Shown here piece after piece: positions 7,756-17,391 of a stretch of 64,000 bases of DNA (position 1 is the first letter of the stretch; the number at the start of each line of letters is the position of its first letter). Below the pieces are notes generated by a model that saw only the letters and a list, made by a program, of their open reading frames with translations, did no database searches and was not told the origin of the DNA. Source of the stretch: an uncultured Eubacteriales bacterium. GTDB lineage: Bacteria; Bacillota; Clostridia; Lachnospirales; Lachnospiraceae. The stretch covers positions 1-64,000 of the forward strand of contig CATOIK010000010.1 of the NCBI GenBank assembly GCA_951800645.1. Reading direction: 5' to 3'. A program made the position numbers and the translations under genes.

Positions 7756-9804
7756 ATGAAAGAACATGAAAATATAAAAGTAAAGGGCTTGCTGAATATC
7801 TATCTGGGCTGGCCGCTGGTGCTCTCCTTATTTTTGGTGTGCGCCAACGGAGCGCTGCTGTTGGTAAACTGGCAGAGCGCCTGTGTGATGCTCCCATTTA
7901 CCATCTGCTATATCGGCTTTGCAGTCTGGCTCTGGCTTTACGGCCGGAAGCGGGTGCTGGGCGGCCTGGTGGAGTTTTCGGCAGAGTACGCCTGGATTCA
8001 GAAGCAGCTTCTGACGGATATGGCTCTGCCCTATGCCCTGGCAGATGACGAAGGCCGTCTGGTATGGATGAACGATGCTTTTCAGGCGGTTCTGGAACGG
8101 GAGAAGGGAAGCAGCAAACATCTTCTGAACCTGTTTCCAGAAGTAACGAAACAGGATTTTGAAGTGGAAAATGGGGCGGTCAGCGTTCATACCTCCTTCG
8201 GGAATCATAAATATCAGATGGATTTACAGCCTATCTATGTCAGCGGCACGGAGGAGGAAGACATCCAGGCCCTCATTGGCAGGGAAAAGCTGCTGGCCAT
8301 ATATTTGTTTGATGAAACGGAGATTCTTCGCTGCAGGCAGGAAGTTACCGATGAAAAAATGGTAGCAGGCCTGGTTTATCTGGACAACTATGACGAGGCG
8401 TTAGAGAGCGTGGAAGAAGTACGCCGCTCCCTTTTAACGGCGCTGATTGACCGGAAGATCAACAAATACATCGGTTCCATGGAAGGCGTAGTAAAGAAGC
8501 TGGAGAAAGACAAATATTTCTTTACTGTCAAGCAGAAATACATGGAGCAGATTCAGGAGGAGCGTTTCTCTATCCTGGAGGATGTGAAGGCGGTTAATAT
8601 CGGAAATGAGATGGCGGTTACCTTAAGTATCGGTATTGGTATGAACGGGGAAAGCTATGCTCAGAACTATGACAATGCCCGCACCTCCATTGATATGGCC
8701 TTGGGCCGCGGCGGAGACCAGGCAGTGGTGAAGGACGGCAGCAAGATTCAGTATTACGGCGGCAAGTCCCAGCAGCAGGAGAAATCCACCCGCGTCAAGG
8801 CTCGTGTAAAGGCGCATGCCCTGCGGGAGCTGATGGAGACCAAGGATCATCTGCTGATTATGGGCCATAAGATGAGCGATATTGATTCCTTCGGCGCTGC
8901 CATCGGTATTTACCGGATTGCTACGGCGCTGAATAAAAAGTCCCATATTATCATCAATGAGATAACTTCATCTGTAGAGCCGATGATGAAGCGGTTTGTG
9001 GAGAATCCGGAATATCCGGAGGATCTGTTCTTGACCGGGGCTCAGGCGGCAGAGCTGGTGGACAGCAATACCATGCTGGTGGTGGTGGATGTAAACCGGC
9101 CCAGCATCACGGACGCGCCGGAGCTTTTAAAGATGGTAAAGACCATCGTAGTGCTGGATCATCACCGGCAAAGCAGCGAGATTATCACCAATCCGGTGCT
9201 TTCCTATGTGGAGCCTTATGCGTCTTCTGCCTGTGAGATGGTTGCAGAGGTTCTGCAGTATATTGCAGATGGAATCAAGATCAAGCCGGCAGAAGCAGAC
9301 GCCATGTACGCCGGGATTGTGATTGATACCAACAACTTTACGAACCAGACTGGCGTGCGCACCTTTGAGGCGGCGGCATTCTTACGGCGCTGCGGTGCAG
9401 ATGTAACACGGGTCCGGAAAATGTTCCGGGACGACATGGAAGAATACAGGGCCAGAGCAGCTACCATCATTTCTGCCGAGGTTTACCGGGAGTTTTTCTC
9501 CATTGGTATCTGTCCGGCAGACGGCCTGGCAAGTCCTACCATCGTAGGCGCCCAGGCGGCTAACGAGCTTTTGGAAATCCGGGGCATCAAGGCATCGGTA
9601 GTGTTTACTCCTTACCACGGCGCTATTTATGTCAGCGCCCGCTCCATCGATGATGTAAATGTGCAGGTGATGATGGAAAAACTGGGAGGCGGCGGTCATC
9701 GGACCATTGCAGGAGCTCAGTTAAAGGATATAACGGTGGATGACGCCAAGAAACAAATTAAAGAAGTAATTGACGAGATGTTACAGAAGGGAGAAGTATC
9801 ATAA
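7756..9804 (+). CDS. gdpP: GdpP/YybT-type cyclic-di-AMP phosphodiesterase
   Basis: 682 residues from ATG 7756 (AAGGAGA upstream). Two N-terminal membrane helices (about residues 14-55) are followed by a PAS-like domain, a degenerate GGDEF domain, and a DHH/DHHA1 module with [28 protein letters not shown] and [12 protein letters not shown] near the end. In this family the DHH/DHHA1 part cleaves c-di-AMP to pApA, controlling cell-wall and potassium homeostasis. The metal-ligand motifs are intact, so it should be active. It is the first gene of the conserved gdpP-rplI-dnaB run, and its stop overlaps the next start (TAATG). Confidence 0.93.
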   Translation: MKEHENIKVKGLLNIYLGWPLVLSLFLVCANGALLLVNWQSACVMLPFTICYIGFAVWLWLYGRKRVLGGLVEFSAEYAWIQKQLLTDMALPYALADDEGRLVWMNDAFQAVLEREKGSSKHLLNLFPEVTKQDFEVENGAVSVHTSFGNHKYQMDLQPIYVSGTEEEDIQALIGREKLLAIYLFDETEILRCRQEVTDEKMVAGLVYLDNYDEALESVEEVRRSLLTALIDRKINKYIGSMEGVVKKLEKDKYFFTVKQKYMEQIQEERFSILEDVKAVNIGNEMAVTLSIGIGMNGESYAQNYDNARTSIDMALGRGGDQAVVKDGSKIQYYGGKSQQQEKSTRVKARVKAHALRELMETKDHLLIMGHKMSDIDSFGAAIGIYRIATALNKKSHIIINEITSSVEPMMKRFVENPEYPEDLFLTGAQAAELVDSNTMLVVVDVNRPSITDAPELLKMVKTIVVLDHHRQSSEIITNPVLSYVEPYASSACEMVAEVLQYIADGIKIKPAEADAMYAGIVIDTNNFTNQTGVRTFEAAAFLRRCGADVTRVRKMFRDDMEEYRARAATIISAEVYREFFSIGICPADGLASPTIVGAQAANELLEIRGIKASVVFTPYHGAIYVSARSIDDVNVQVMMEKLGGGGHRTIAGAQLKDITVDDAKKQIKEVIDEMLQKGEVS

Positions 9805-10250
9805 TGGATATTGTATTATTAGAAGATGTGAAGGCTCTTGGAAAGAAGGGCCAGATAGTAAAGGTAAACGATGGCTATGCCCGCAACTTTATTCTGCCCA
9901 AAAAGCTGGGCGTAGAGGCAACGCCGAAGAACTTAAACGACTTAAAGCTTCAGAAGGCCAATGCTGAAAAGGTGGCGGCAGAGCAGTTGGCGGAGGCAAA
10001 GGCGCTGGCGGAGAAAATCGGAAATTTAAGCGTTACCCTGAAGATGAAGGCCGGCGAGGGCGGAAGGGCCTTCGGTTCTGTTTCCGGAAAGGAAATTGCG
10101 GCTGCAGTGAAAGCGCAGCTTAACCTGGAAATTGATAAAAAGAAACTGGTGCTGCCGGAGCCTCTTAAGACTTTTGGAACCCATGAGGTTCCGGTAAAGC
10201 TGCACAAGGATGTGACAGCAAAGCTGGCAGTTAAGGTAACGGAAGCATAA
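9804..10250 (+). CDS. rplI: 50S ribosomal protein L9
   Basis: 148 residues, normal length for L9. The N-terminal rRNA-binding part [19 protein letters not shown] and [10 protein letters not shown] is typical, followed by the long central helix ([18 protein letters not shown]) and the C-terminal domain with [13 protein letters not shown]. It binds 23S rRNA near the L1 stalk. Its ATG shares a base with the gdpP stop, implying translational coupling. Confidence 0.97.
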   Translation: MDIVLLEDVKALGKKGQIVKVNDGYARNFILPKKLGVEATPKNLNDLKLQKANAEKVAAEQLAEAKALAEKIGNLSVTLKMKAGEGGRAFGSVSGKEIAAAVKAQLNLEIDKKKLVLPEPLKTFGTHEVPVKLHKDVTAKLAVKVTEA

Positions 10251-10270
10251 CATCGTGATGCGCAGACAGA

Positions 10271-10303
10271 GCCGCAGCTTTTCCGGGGAACCGGAGCTGC
10301 GGC
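10271..10303 (+). other. Intergenic stem-loop between rplI and dnaB
   Basis: GCCGCAGCT (10271-10279) pairs perfectly with AGCTGCGGC (10295-10303). No T tract follows, so it more likely tunes mRNA processing or stability between rplI and dnaB than terminates. Confidence 0.5.
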
Positions 10304-10333
10304 TAAAACTTACAGACAGGAGAGAAACGGACA

Positions 10334-11668
10334 ATGGATGAAGCCTTGATGAAGCGGGTGCTTCCCCACAGCGTGGAGGCGGAACAGTCAGTAATCGGTT
10401 CCATGCTGATGGATAAAGAGGCAATCGTAAGCGCCTCGGAGATTGTGACGGCTGCAGACTTTTACCAACAGCAGTACGGCGTCATGTTCGAGGCTATGGT
10501 AGAGCTGTTTAATGAAGGCAAGCCGGTGGATTTGATTACCCTTCAGAACCGGTTAAAGGAGAAGGATGTGCCGCCGGAGGTCAGCAGCCTGGAGTTTGTG
10601 CGGGATATTCTTACTACCGTGCCTACCTCGGCTAATGTAAAGTCCTATGCCAACATTGTCCGGGAGAAGGCGGTTCTGCGGAGATTGATCCGGGTAAATG
10701 AGGACATTGCCAACACCTGCTATGTGGGAAAAGAGCCTTTGGAGCAGATTCTGGCTCAGACGGAGAAGTCTGTTTTTGACCTGCTTCAGAGCCGCAGTTC
10801 CGGAGATTTTGTGCCGATTCGGCAGGTGGCTTTAAATGTATTAGAGAAGATTGAGACTGCGTCTAAGACCCAGGGTACGGTAACCGGCGTTCCTACCGGA
10901 TTCATTGACCTGGATTATAAGACTTCCGGTATGCAGCCGTCAGACTTTGTGCTGATTGCAGCCCGTCCTTCCATGGGTAAAACGGCGTTTGTGCTGAATC
11001 TGGTGGATCATGTGGCAGTACGCAAGGGCCTTCCCTGTATGATTTTCAGCCTGGAGATGTCCAAGGAGCAGCTAGTAAACCGTATGCTGGCTATGGAATC
11101 CAATGTGGATTCCCAGAAGCTGCGGACCGGAAATCTGACGGATTCGGACTGGGACGCCATTGTGGAAGGTATCGGCGTCATCGGAAATTCCAAGCTGGTA
11201 ATTGATGATACCCCTGGCATTTCCATTACGGAGTTGCGTTCCAAGTGCAGAAAGATGAAGCTGGAGCAGGGACTTAGCATGGTAATCATCGACTACCTGC
11301 AGCTGATGAGCGGCAGCGGCGGAAAGAGCAGTGAGAGCCGTCAGCAGGAGATTTCTGAGATTTCCCGTTCTTTAAAGGCTTTGGCCCGAGAGATGAATGC
11401 GCCGGTAGTGGCCCTGTCCCAGTTGAGCCGTGCCTGCGAGACCAGAACGGACCATCGCCCCATGCTTTCGGACCTGCGTGAGTCCGGCGCCATTGAGCAG
11501 GATGCGGATGTGGTAATGTTCTTATACCGTGATGATTATTATAACAAAGATACGGATACGCCTAATATTGCCGAGGTAATTATTGCCAAACAGCGTAACG
11601 GCCCTATTGGCACAGTGAATTTGCTGTGGCAGCCTGAGTTTACGAAGTTTGTGAATTTGGCGAAATAA
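10334..11668 (+). CDS. dnaB: Replicative DNA helicase DnaB
   Basis: 444 residues, the usual length, no intein. N-terminal domain with PHSVEAEQSVIGSML (primase/loader contact), linker, then the RecA-like domain with Walker A ARPSMGKTAF (about residues 209-218), the MVIIDYLQLM Walker B (about 315-324), ALSQLSRACE and the arginine-finger region RESGAIEQDADVV. It unwinds DNA at the fork as a hexamer. ATG 10334 has AGGAGAG upstream. Position after rplI is conserved in Firmicutes. Confidence 0.97.
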   Translation: MDEALMKRVLPHSVEAEQSVIGSMLMDKEAIVSASEIVTAADFYQQQYGVMFEAMVELFNEGKPVDLITLQNRLKEKDVPPEVSSLEFVRDILTTVPTSANVKSYANIVREKAVLRRLIRVNEDIANTCYVGKEPLEQILAQTEKSVFDLLQSRSSGDFVPIRQVALNVLEKIETASKTQGTVTGVPTGFIDLDYKTSGMQPSDFVLIAARPSMGKTAFVLNLVDHVAVRKGLPCMIFSLEMSKEQLVNRMLAMESNVDSQKLRTGNLTDSDWDAIVEGIGVIGNSKLVIDDTPGISITELRSKCRKMKLEQGLSMVIIDYLQLMSGSGGKSSESRQQEISEISRSLKALAREMNAPVVALSQLSRACETRTDHRPMLSDLRESGAIEQDADVVMFLYRDDYYNKDTDTPNIAEVIIAKQRNGPIGTVNLLWQPEFTKFVNLAK

Positions 11669-11763
11669 GTATAAAAATTTTTTCTCTTAATCATAATTCT
11701 CAACTTACAGACATATGATAGAAGTAAGCCACGAAATAATTATGGACATAAGGAGAGAAAAAC

Positions 11764-12456
11764 ATGGAGGAGACACATTATTCCATATCTGAGGCCGGTA
11801 AACTGGTGGGTGTGGAATCCCATGTACTTAGGTACTGGGAGGACGAGCTGCAGTTGGAGATACCGAGGAATGGAAAGGGACACCGGTACTACCGGGAATT
11901 ACATATTCGATTGTTTCAGAAGATAAAGGAGCTGAAGGAAAAAGGCTATCAGCTTAAAGCTATCGAACAGGTTCTTAAGACGATGCTTGGAGGAGATGAG
12001 ACAGTGAATGTGGATGAGGTATTAGAGCAGAAGGCGGTTCAGATTTTAAAAGATGAGGACGAGGACGAGGGAGAAAGCAAAACGAAGCTTAAGCTGGTGG
12101 AAAAGCAGGAACCGGAGTCTTTGGCAGTCAATCAGGAAAAGATGGAGCAATTTCAGGCCATTATGAACCATATTATCGGAAACGCCATCGGACAGGCTAT
12201 GGAGCGCAGCAGCGAAGCTATGAGCGAGGAAATCAGCCGCCAGGTCAGCAACCATATGGTGCAGGAGCTGGAGTACATGATGCGTATCAGCGATGAGCGT
12301 GAGGAAGAACGGTTTAAGATGCTGGATGAGACCCTGCGGGCCTATCAGCGGGAAAGCAAGGGGAAGGCAGAAGCTGCCGCAACCAGACTGCCGTTTTTCA
12401 AACGGAAGAAGCTGGGACGGGGCGGAAAGAAGATGCCTAAGACGGCTGCGCCGTAG
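11764..12456 (+). CDS. MerR-type helix-turn-helix regulator with long coiled-coil tail
   Basis: 230 residues. The N-terminal 70 residues form a MerR-type winged helix: YSISEAGKLVGVESHVLRYW and GHRYYRELHIRLFQKIKELK. The middle is acidic, and a coiled-coil-like region (about 115-200) precedes a basic tail KRKKLGRGGKKMP. No cysteine metal site or drug-binding domain is visible, so the signal is unknown. The same N-terminal architecture occurs in Firmicute proteins next to dnaB. Strong AAGGAGAG site before ATG 11764, and a terminator follows. Confidence 0.85.
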   Translation: MEETHYSISEAGKLVGVESHVLRYWEDELQLEIPRNGKGHRYYRELHIRLFQKIKELKEKGYQLKAIEQVLKTMLGGDETVNVDEVLEQKAVQILKDEDEDEGESKTKLKLVEKQEPESLAVNQEKMEQFQAIMNHIIGNAIGQAMERSSEAMSEEISRQVSNHMVQELEYMMRISDEREEERFKMLDETLRAYQRESKGKAEAAATRLPFFKRKKLGRGGKKMPKTAAP

Positions 12457-12496
12457 ACAGGAAGTTTTAAAGCAGCAGGATAATTGTAAAAAGGAA

Positions 12497-12541
12497 TGCC
12501 CATAGCCGGATTTTGATATATTCCGGTTATGGGCATTTTTG
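12497..12541 (+). terminator. Rho-independent terminator after the MerR-type gene
   Basis: TGCCCATAGCCGGA (12497-12510) pairs with TCCGGTTATGGGCA (12522-12535) with one G-U pair, followed by TTTTT. It may also serve the convergent gene at 12563. Confidence 0.85.
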
Positions 12542-12562
12542 CAGTAATCTGGCTGGGGGTTC

Positions 12563-13291
12563 TTACTTCATCTGTGCAGCGGCAGCCTCCACAAACGCGC
12601 CAAACAGCCGCACAGCAGCCTCATCATTTTGCCACAGGTATTCTGGGTGCCACTGGACGCCGATAAGAAACGGATAGTCCGGCTTTTCCACGCACTCGAT
12701 CAGGCCGCCGGGGGCATGGCCGGAGGCAATAAGGCCTGGGGCCAGCTTCCGTACTGCCTGGTGATGCATGCTGTTGACTTCCAGGGTGCTCTTTCCGGCA
12801 ATTTTCTCCAGAAGCGTACCAGGCTCTACCGTTACATGGTGAGCCGGAATATCGTAGTAGAAGGGCTGGTCGTGGCAGACCGGGAATTCCTGGGGAAACT
12901 GGGATGGAATGTCCTGGTAAATATCTCCGCCCTGGCTGATGTTTAAAATCTGGGCGCCCCTGCATACGCCCAGGATGGGCTTTCCGGCTGCCATAGCCAG
13001 GCGGATTAAGGCCAGCTCAGTTTTATCCCGGCGCAGGCAGACATTGCCGCAGTGAGCCTGAGTTTCTTCACCGAAAAGGAAAGGATGAACATCCGGGCCG
13101 CCGGTAAGCAGGATTCCGTCAAAGGTATCTGCAATTTGCTGCAGGTCTTCCTCCGGCTGGTCAATGGGAAGCACCACAGGGTTTCCTCCTGCATGGCGGA
13201 CTGCGTTAATGAAAGCGGGACGCATGTAGGGTTCATCTCGCTCGGTGTTGAAGTAGGGGGTCAGTGCAATCAAAGGTTTCTTCTTATTCAT
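12563..13291 (-). CDS. Gamma-glutamyl-gamma-aminobutyrate hydrolase-like (peptidase C26)
   Basis: 242 residues with the class-I glutamine amidotransferase fold. The nucleophile elbow is GVCRGAQILN (Cys about residue 109) and the His/Glu pair is in VQWHPEYLW; GILLTGGPDVHP is the typical oxyanion strand of the PuuD/C26 group. Such enzymes hydrolyse gamma-glutamyl amides, for example gamma-glutamyl-GABA in putrescine breakdown. No other putrescine genes are nearby, so the substrate is open. Cytosolic, apparently monocistronic. Confidence 0.88.
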   Translation of the reverse strand: MNKKKPLIALTPYFNTERDEPYMRPAFINAVRHAGGNPVVLPIDQPEEDLQQIADTFDGILLTGGPDVHPFLFGEETQAHCGNVCLRRDKTELALIRLAMAAGKPILGVCRGAQILNISQGGDIYQDIPSQFPQEFPVCHDQPFYYDIPAHHVTVEPGTLLEKIAGKSTLEVNSMHHQAVRKLAPGLIASGHAPGGLIECVEKPDYPFLIGVQWHPEYLWQNDEAAVRLFGAFVEAAAAQMK

Positions 13292-13352
13292 GGGAAAGCT
13301 CCTGTATTAGGTTTATTTAGGATGGCCTGTCTTCTTGTCCTGAAACACAAAT

Positions 13353-13383
13353 ACCCCTCCCACATCATATGTGGAAGGGGTGT
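13353..13383 (-). terminator. Hairpin downstream of the ferredoxin gene
   Basis: On the minus strand ACCCCTTCCACAT pairs with ATGTGGGAGGGGT across a 3-base loop, followed by a T-rich but broken tract (ATTTGTGTTT). It probably ends the ferredoxin transcript. Confidence 0.6.
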
Positions 13384-13400
13384 TTGATTCTGATTTTTAA

Positions 13401-13592
<192 letters not shown>

Positions 13593-13614
13593 TCAAAAAT
13601 TTTGCTGTAATTTT

Positions 13615-13643
13615 ATTCTATACTATATGGATGAAATATTCAA
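13615..13643 (-). promoter_or_regulatory. Promoter of the ferredoxin gene
   Basis: On the minus strand TTGAAT, 17 bases, TAGAAT, about 45 bases before the ferredoxin start. It makes the ferredoxin an independent unit from the pfl operon. Confidence 0.5.
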
Positions 13644-13685
13644 GAGGAAATTACTGCCCGGTTGGACAAAATAAGGAACAAAAGG

Positions 13686-14438
13686 TTACACCGTTTTCTG
13701 TTTTCCGTCCCGGATACCCGTTAAAATGATTTTTCGGGCAGCCAGGGCTTCCTCGTTTTTCAAGGGGGGAACATCCTTCAGTACATAGTCGATGCCCAGC
13801 TTTTCATACTTGGGCTTGCCCATGTCGTGGTAGGGAAGAACATCCAGGGCTTTTACATTGCTCAGGGTGGCTAAAAACAGGCCCAGTCGGTACAGCTCTC
13901 CCTGTTCGTAGGTAATGCCAGGCACTACTACATGGCGGATCCAGATGGGAACGCCCATGGCGTCCAGGTATCTGGCAAAATCCAGAATGGGAGCCAAAGG
14001 CCGCCCGGTTAGTTTTTCGTGGCCGATAGGATCAATGTGTTTGATGTCCAGCATAACCAGATCCGTAACTGCTAAAAGCCGGTCAAAAAGTTCCATGCGA
14101 GACTCGCTTTTGGGCTGGAAGGTGGCGCCGGAGGTGTCCAGACAGGTATGGATTCCCTGCTCTTTGGCTGCCTGAAATAGTTCTGTCACAAATTCAATCT
14201 GCACCAGAGGATCTCCGCCGGTGACGGTGATCCCACCTCGCTGATAGAAAGAACGGTTCTTTTCATACTGCTCCATAATCTGGTCTACGGTCATTTCCGT
14301 GCCGCCGCCGATTTTCCAGGTGTCCGGATTGTGGCAATACTGGCAGCGCATGGGACATCCCTGCATAAAGACAACGAGACGGACGCCAGGTCCGTCTACG
14401 GTGCCGAAACTTTCTATGGAATGGACGCGTCCAACCAT
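13686..14438 (-). CDS. pflA: Pyruvate formate-lyase activating enzyme (radical SAM)
   Basis: 250 residues. The radical-SAM cluster motif is CPMRCQYCHNPDTW (CxxxCxxC) near residue 30; GGITVTGGDPLVQ is the glycine-rich SAM strand and HVVVPGIT a later core strand. It abstracts hydrogen from the conserved glycine of pyruvate formate-lyase, making the enzyme active. Start 14438 has GGAGG nearby; the gene begins 9 bases after the small glycyl-radical gene, so the three pfl genes form an operon. Its protein substrate here should be the separate 81-residue radical protein. Confidence 0.93.
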   Translation of the reverse strand: MVGRVHSIESFGTVDGPGVRLVVFMQGCPMRCQYCHNPDTWKIGGGTEMTVDQIMEQYEKNRSFYQRGGITVTGGDPLVQIEFVTELFQAAKEQGIHTCLDTSGATFQPKSESRMELFDRLLAVTDLVMLDIKHIDPIGHEKLTGRPLAPILDFARYLDAMGVPIWIRHVVVPGITYEQGELYRLGLFLATLSNVKALDVLPYHDMGKPKYEKLGIDYVLKDVPPLKNEEALAARKIILTGIRDGKQKTV

Positions 14439-14447
14439 ATCTGCCTC

Positions 14448-14693
14448 CTAGAATCCGTTGTGGAAGGTGCGGGAAATAACCTCGTCCTGCTGTTCCTTCG
14501 TCAGTTTGTTAAAGTTCACTGCATAGCCGGATACCCGGACGGTCAACTGAGGATATTTCTCAGGGTGAGCCTGAGCGTCCAGAAGGGTTTCCTTGGTAAA
14601 TACATTGATATTTAAGTGATGGCCGCCCTGGGTTGCATAGCCGTCTAACAGGGTAACCAGGTTGTCAATTTGAGCGTCGCTTGCGTGCGTCAT
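14448..14693 (-). CDS. Stand-alone glycyl-radical domain of pyruvate formate-lyase (GrcA/YfiD-like)
   Basis: 81 residues, starting [12 protein letters not shown], then [18 protein letters not shown] and the glycyl-radical loop RVSGYAV near residue 54. This is the C-terminal domain that normally ends a ~750-residue pyruvate formate-lyase. It is a real separate gene: AAAGGAGG stands 7 bases before its ATG and the upstream large gene has its own stop. YfiD/GrcA proteins of this size are known as spare parts that restore oxygen-broken enzyme. Here, because the neighbouring large protein has no such domain, this protein is probably an obligatory subunit. Confidence 0.85.
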   Translation of the reverse strand: MTHASDAQIDNLVTLLDGYATQGGHHLNINVFTKETLLDAQAHPEKYPQLTVRVSGYAVNFNKLTKEQQDEVISRTFHNGF

Positions 14694-14713
14694 GGTAGAA
14701 TCCTCCTTTGTTT

Positions 14714-16834
14714 TTAGTCGTTTCTGTCGTCTAAGCCTTCCATCAGGTTAGGGATGGAGCAGGCAGAGTTTACGCCGCATTCCAGTTCCATATCCAGCCC
14801 TCCCATAAAGAGCTGGTCATCTTTTCCCAGAGCGCCAGGAATGATGGAGAAGGTGTTGGAAATGCCGTCCTGAGCATCCTTAAAAGGCAGCTTGGCTACA
14901 GATGCCAGAGAGGCTACTGCGCCGTGGGTGTCGCGCCGGTGCATTGGGTTAGCGCCGGGTGCAAAGGCCTCGCCGGCTTTTCTGCCATCCGGAGTAGAGC
15001 CGGTACCCTTTCCATAGACTACATTAGATGTGATAGTCAGGATGGAAGTGGTGGGAATGCCGCCCCGGTAGCAGTGATTGCGTTTTACATAGTTCATGAA
15101 GGAGTGAACAATATCTACTGCGATCTGGTCTACCCGGTCGTCATCGTTTCCGTATTTGGGGAAGTCTCCCTCTATCTGGTAATCTACTACAATGCCGTTT
15201 TCATCCCGGATGGTTTTTACCTTTGCGTACTTGATGGCAGACAGAGAGTCGGCTACTACGGAAAGTCCGGCAATGCCGGTGGCGAACCATCGGGTTACCT
15301 TGTGGTCATGAAGCGCCATCTGCAGACGCTCGTAGGAATATTTATCATGCATGTAGTGGATGATGTTCAAGCTGTTGACATAAACGCCAGCCAGCCACTG
15401 CATCATGTCCTGATAGCGATCCATTACTTCATCGTAATCCAGATATTCAGAGGTAATTGGGCGGTATTTGGGGCCAACCTGTTTTTTGCTGACTTCGTCT
15501 ATGCCGCCGTTGATGGCATACAGCAGACACTTAGCCAGATTTGCCCGTGCGCCGAAGAACTGCATCTCCTTGCCCACCCGCATGGAGGACACGCAGCAGG
15601 CAATGGCATAGTCGTCGCCGTGGGTCACCCGCATCAGATCATCGTTCTCATATTGGATGGAGGAGGATTCGATGGAGGTTTTTGCGCAGAACCGTTTAAA
15701 GTTTTCCGGAAGGCGCACAGACCACAAAACCGTCAGGTTTGGCTCCGGTGCAGTACCCAGGTTTTTCAGGGTGTGCAGGTAACGGAAGGACATCTTTGTT
15801 ACCATGTGGCGTCCATCGATGCCTACGCCGCCGATAGACTCCGTTACCCAGGTGGGGTCGCCGGAGAACAGGGCGTTATATTCCGGGGTGCGGGCAAATT
15901 TCACCAGGCGCAGCTTCATAACGAAATGATCCACAAATTCCTGGATTTCTTCTTCTGTGTAGCGGCCCTCTGCCAGATCCCGTTCTGCGTAGATGTCAAT
16001 GAAGGTAGAGGTACGGCCCAGGGACATGGCGGCGCCGTTCTGTTCTTTTACAGCGGCCAGGTAGCCGAAATAGGTCCACTGGATGGCCTCCTTTACATCC
16101 TGTGCCGGCTGGGAAATATCAAAGCCGTAGATATTTCCCAGCTCTTTCAGCTCTTTCAATGCGCGGATCTGCTCGGAAAGTTCCTCCCGATCCCGGATGA
16201 TTTCGGAATACATGGTGCTGCGGGTGGTGGCTTTCTGTTCTTCCTTGTCTTCAATAAGGCGGTCTACGCCGTAAAGGGCAATTCTCCGATAGTCGCCGAT
16301 GATACGGCCCCGGCCGTAAGCATCCGGAAGCCCGGTGATGATGTGGCTGGAACGGCAGGCCCGCATCTCCGGGGTATAGGCGTCAAACACGCCGGCATTG
16401 TGGGTCTTTCTGTGTTTGGTAAAGAACTCAACAATCTCCGGATCCACCTCGTAGCCGTTGTCAGCGCAGGCCTTGACTGCCATACGGATGCCGCCGTAGG
16501 GCTGCAGGGAGCGCTTGAAGGGTTTATCTGTCTGGAAGCCCACGATAGTTTCTTTTTCCTTATCTAAATAACCGGGGCCGTGGGAGGTGATTGTGGAAAT
16601 CATCTTTGTGTCCATATCCAGTACGCCGCCAGCCGCCAGTTCCTGGCGGTTTAATTCCATTACCTGATCCCACAGAGCCGCGGTGTTGGCAGTAGGACCG
16701 GCTAAGAAAGAATCATCACCATCGTAGGGGGTATAGTTGGCCTGGATGAAATCCCGTACATTGATTTCCCGGATCCACACACCCGGTTTAAAGGATCTCC
16801 ATTGCTCTTTCATGATAAATTCCTCCTGTGTCAA
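14714..16834 (-). CDS. pflB: Pyruvate formate-lyase, catalytic part lacking the glycyl-radical domain
   Basis: 706 residues from 16834 (AGGAGG upstream; in-frame ATG at 16813 is an alternative). It matches formate acetyltransferase along its length: [18 protein letters not shown], the active-site cysteine pair in [19 protein letters not shown]-type core regions, and [15 protein letters not shown]. The family converts pyruvate and CoA to acetyl-CoA and formate. After GALGKDD, where usual enzymes continue into the radical domain, this one has an unrelated ~30-residue tail ([23 protein letters not shown]) and stops. No RVSGYAV loop is present. Activity must depend on the 81-residue protein encoded next in the operon. 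Confidence 0.92.
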   Translation of the reverse strand: MTQEEFIMKEQWRSFKPGVWIREINVRDFIQANYTPYDGDDSFLAGPTANTAALWDQVMELNRQELAAGGVLDMDTKMISTITSHGPGYLDKEKETIVGFQTDKPFKRSLQPYGGIRMAVKACADNGYEVDPEIVEFFTKHRKTHNAGVFDAYTPEMRACRSSHIITGLPDAYGRGRIIGDYRRIALYGVDRLIEDKEEQKATTRSTMYSEIIRDREELSEQIRALKELKELGNIYGFDISQPAQDVKEAIQWTYFGYLAAVKEQNGAAMSLGRTSTFIDIYAERDLAEGRYTEEEIQEFVDHFVMKLRLVKFARTPEYNALFSGDPTWVTESIGGVGIDGRHMVTKMSFRYLHTLKNLGTAPEPNLTVLWSVRLPENFKRFCAKTSIESSSIQYENDDLMRVTHGDDYAIACCVSSMRVGKEMQFFGARANLAKCLLYAINGGIDEVSKKQVGPKYRPITSEYLDYDEVMDRYQDMMQWLAGVYVNSLNIIHYMHDKYSYERLQMALHDHKVTRWFATGIAGLSVVADSLSAIKYAKVKTIRDENGIVVDYQIEGDFPKYGNDDDRVDQIAVDIVHSFMNYVKRNHCYRGGIPTTSILTITSNVVYGKGTGSTPDGRKAGEAFAPGANPMHRRDTHGAVASLASVAKLPFKDAQDGISNTFSIIPGALGKDDQLFMGGLDMELECGVNSACSIPNLMEGLDDRND

Positions 16835-16873
16835 AATGATTGTTTATAAGTTTTGTTAATATAACTGATTTCA

Positions 16874-16887
16874 TTGATGCATATCAA
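16874..16887. promoter_or_regulatory. Exact TTGAT-N4-ATCAA box (FNR/CRP-family type operator)
   Basis: TTGATGCATATCAA is a full match to the FNR-type consensus. It touches the -10 element of the pfl promoter and covers the expected transcription start, a position that normally means repression. Confidence 0.55.
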
Positions 16888-16916
16888 TTATATATTTATT
16901 GTGCGTATTTCGTCAA
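16887..16916 (-). promoter_or_regulatory. Promoter of the pfl operon
   Basis: On the minus strand TTGACG, 18 bases, TATAAT; near-consensus, about 55 bases before the pflB start codon. Confidence 0.75.
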
Positions 16917-17007
16917 GAGTTATACTAAGAAGAATTTTCATGTTTAGAAATAAATAATATTGGAAATTTAGAGTTAAAATATGAATGATTTCCGCAAGCG
17001 ATACGGC

Positions 17008-17036
17008 TTGCCAATTTGCCGGGAATGTATTATAGT
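17008..17036 (+). promoter_or_regulatory. Promoter of the DUF1858 gene
   Basis: TTGCCA (17008-17013), 17 bases, TATAGT (17031-17036), some 30 bases before the start codon. Confidence 0.6.
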
Positions 17037-17068
17037 AATTGTATCTGTTTGACAAGGAGGGAATTCAA

Positions 17069-17272
17069 ATGCAGGTTAATAAAGATATGCTGATTGGCGA
17101 GCTGGTTCAGATGCATGAGCTGATTGCTCCTATGCTGATGCGTGCAGGTATGCACTGCCTGGGCTGTCCGTCTGCCCAAGGTGAAACCTTAGAAGAAGCT
17201 TGCATGGTTCACGGCATCGACTGTGACGCTTTGGTTGCAGGCATGAATGAGGTGCTGGCTGAGCGCAGCTGA
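17069..17272 (+). CDS. DUF1858 domain-containing protein
   Basis: 67 residues from ATG 17069, which has AAGGAGGG upstream; an earlier in-frame start at 17039 overlaps the promoter and is unlikely. The DUF1858 pattern is clear: [20 protein letters not shown], then [18 protein letters not shown] with the CxxC pair, and a helical end. Such small proteins are frequent in anaerobes, alone or fused to hybrid-cluster or redox proteins; the cysteines suggest redox or metal sensing. It is transcribed divergently from the pfl operon, which hints at a link to anaerobic metabolism. Confidence 0.9.
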   Translation: MQVNKDMLIGELVQMHELIAPMLMRAGMHCLGCPSAQGETLEEACMVHGIDCDALVAGMNEVLAERS

Positions 17273-17292
17273 TAGAAAAAGAGATTGTTATA

Positions 17293-17329
17293 AAAGCGGG
17301 GTGTTGCCTGGGGCAGCATCCCGCTTTTT
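17293..17329 (+). terminator. Rho-independent terminator after the DUF1858 gene
   Basis: AAAGCGGGGTGTTGCC (17293-17308) pairs with GGCAGCATCCCGCTTT (17312-17327) with one G-U pair, followed by TTAATTTC. Confidence 0.85.
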
Positions 17330-17330
17330 A

Positions 17331-17365
17331 ATTTCATAGGAAAGTTCGCCCTATGAAACAAAAAC
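17331..17365. repeat. Palindromic intergenic repeat, copy 1
   Basis: A 35-base block, identical to 51981-52015. The core is TTTCATAGG / CCTATGAAA around a 9-base loop, followed by CAAAAAC. Both copies start right at the T tract of a terminator. Confidence 0.75.
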
Positions 17366-17391
17366 ATTTACAGTTCTTTGACAATGGCTGG

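Noticed and set aside
14924-16567. 547-codon open frame on the plus strand opposite pflB
   Set aside because: pflB on the other strand is a clear enzyme with conserved motifs; the antisense frame has no ribosome binding site or family features and is a by-product of codon bias.
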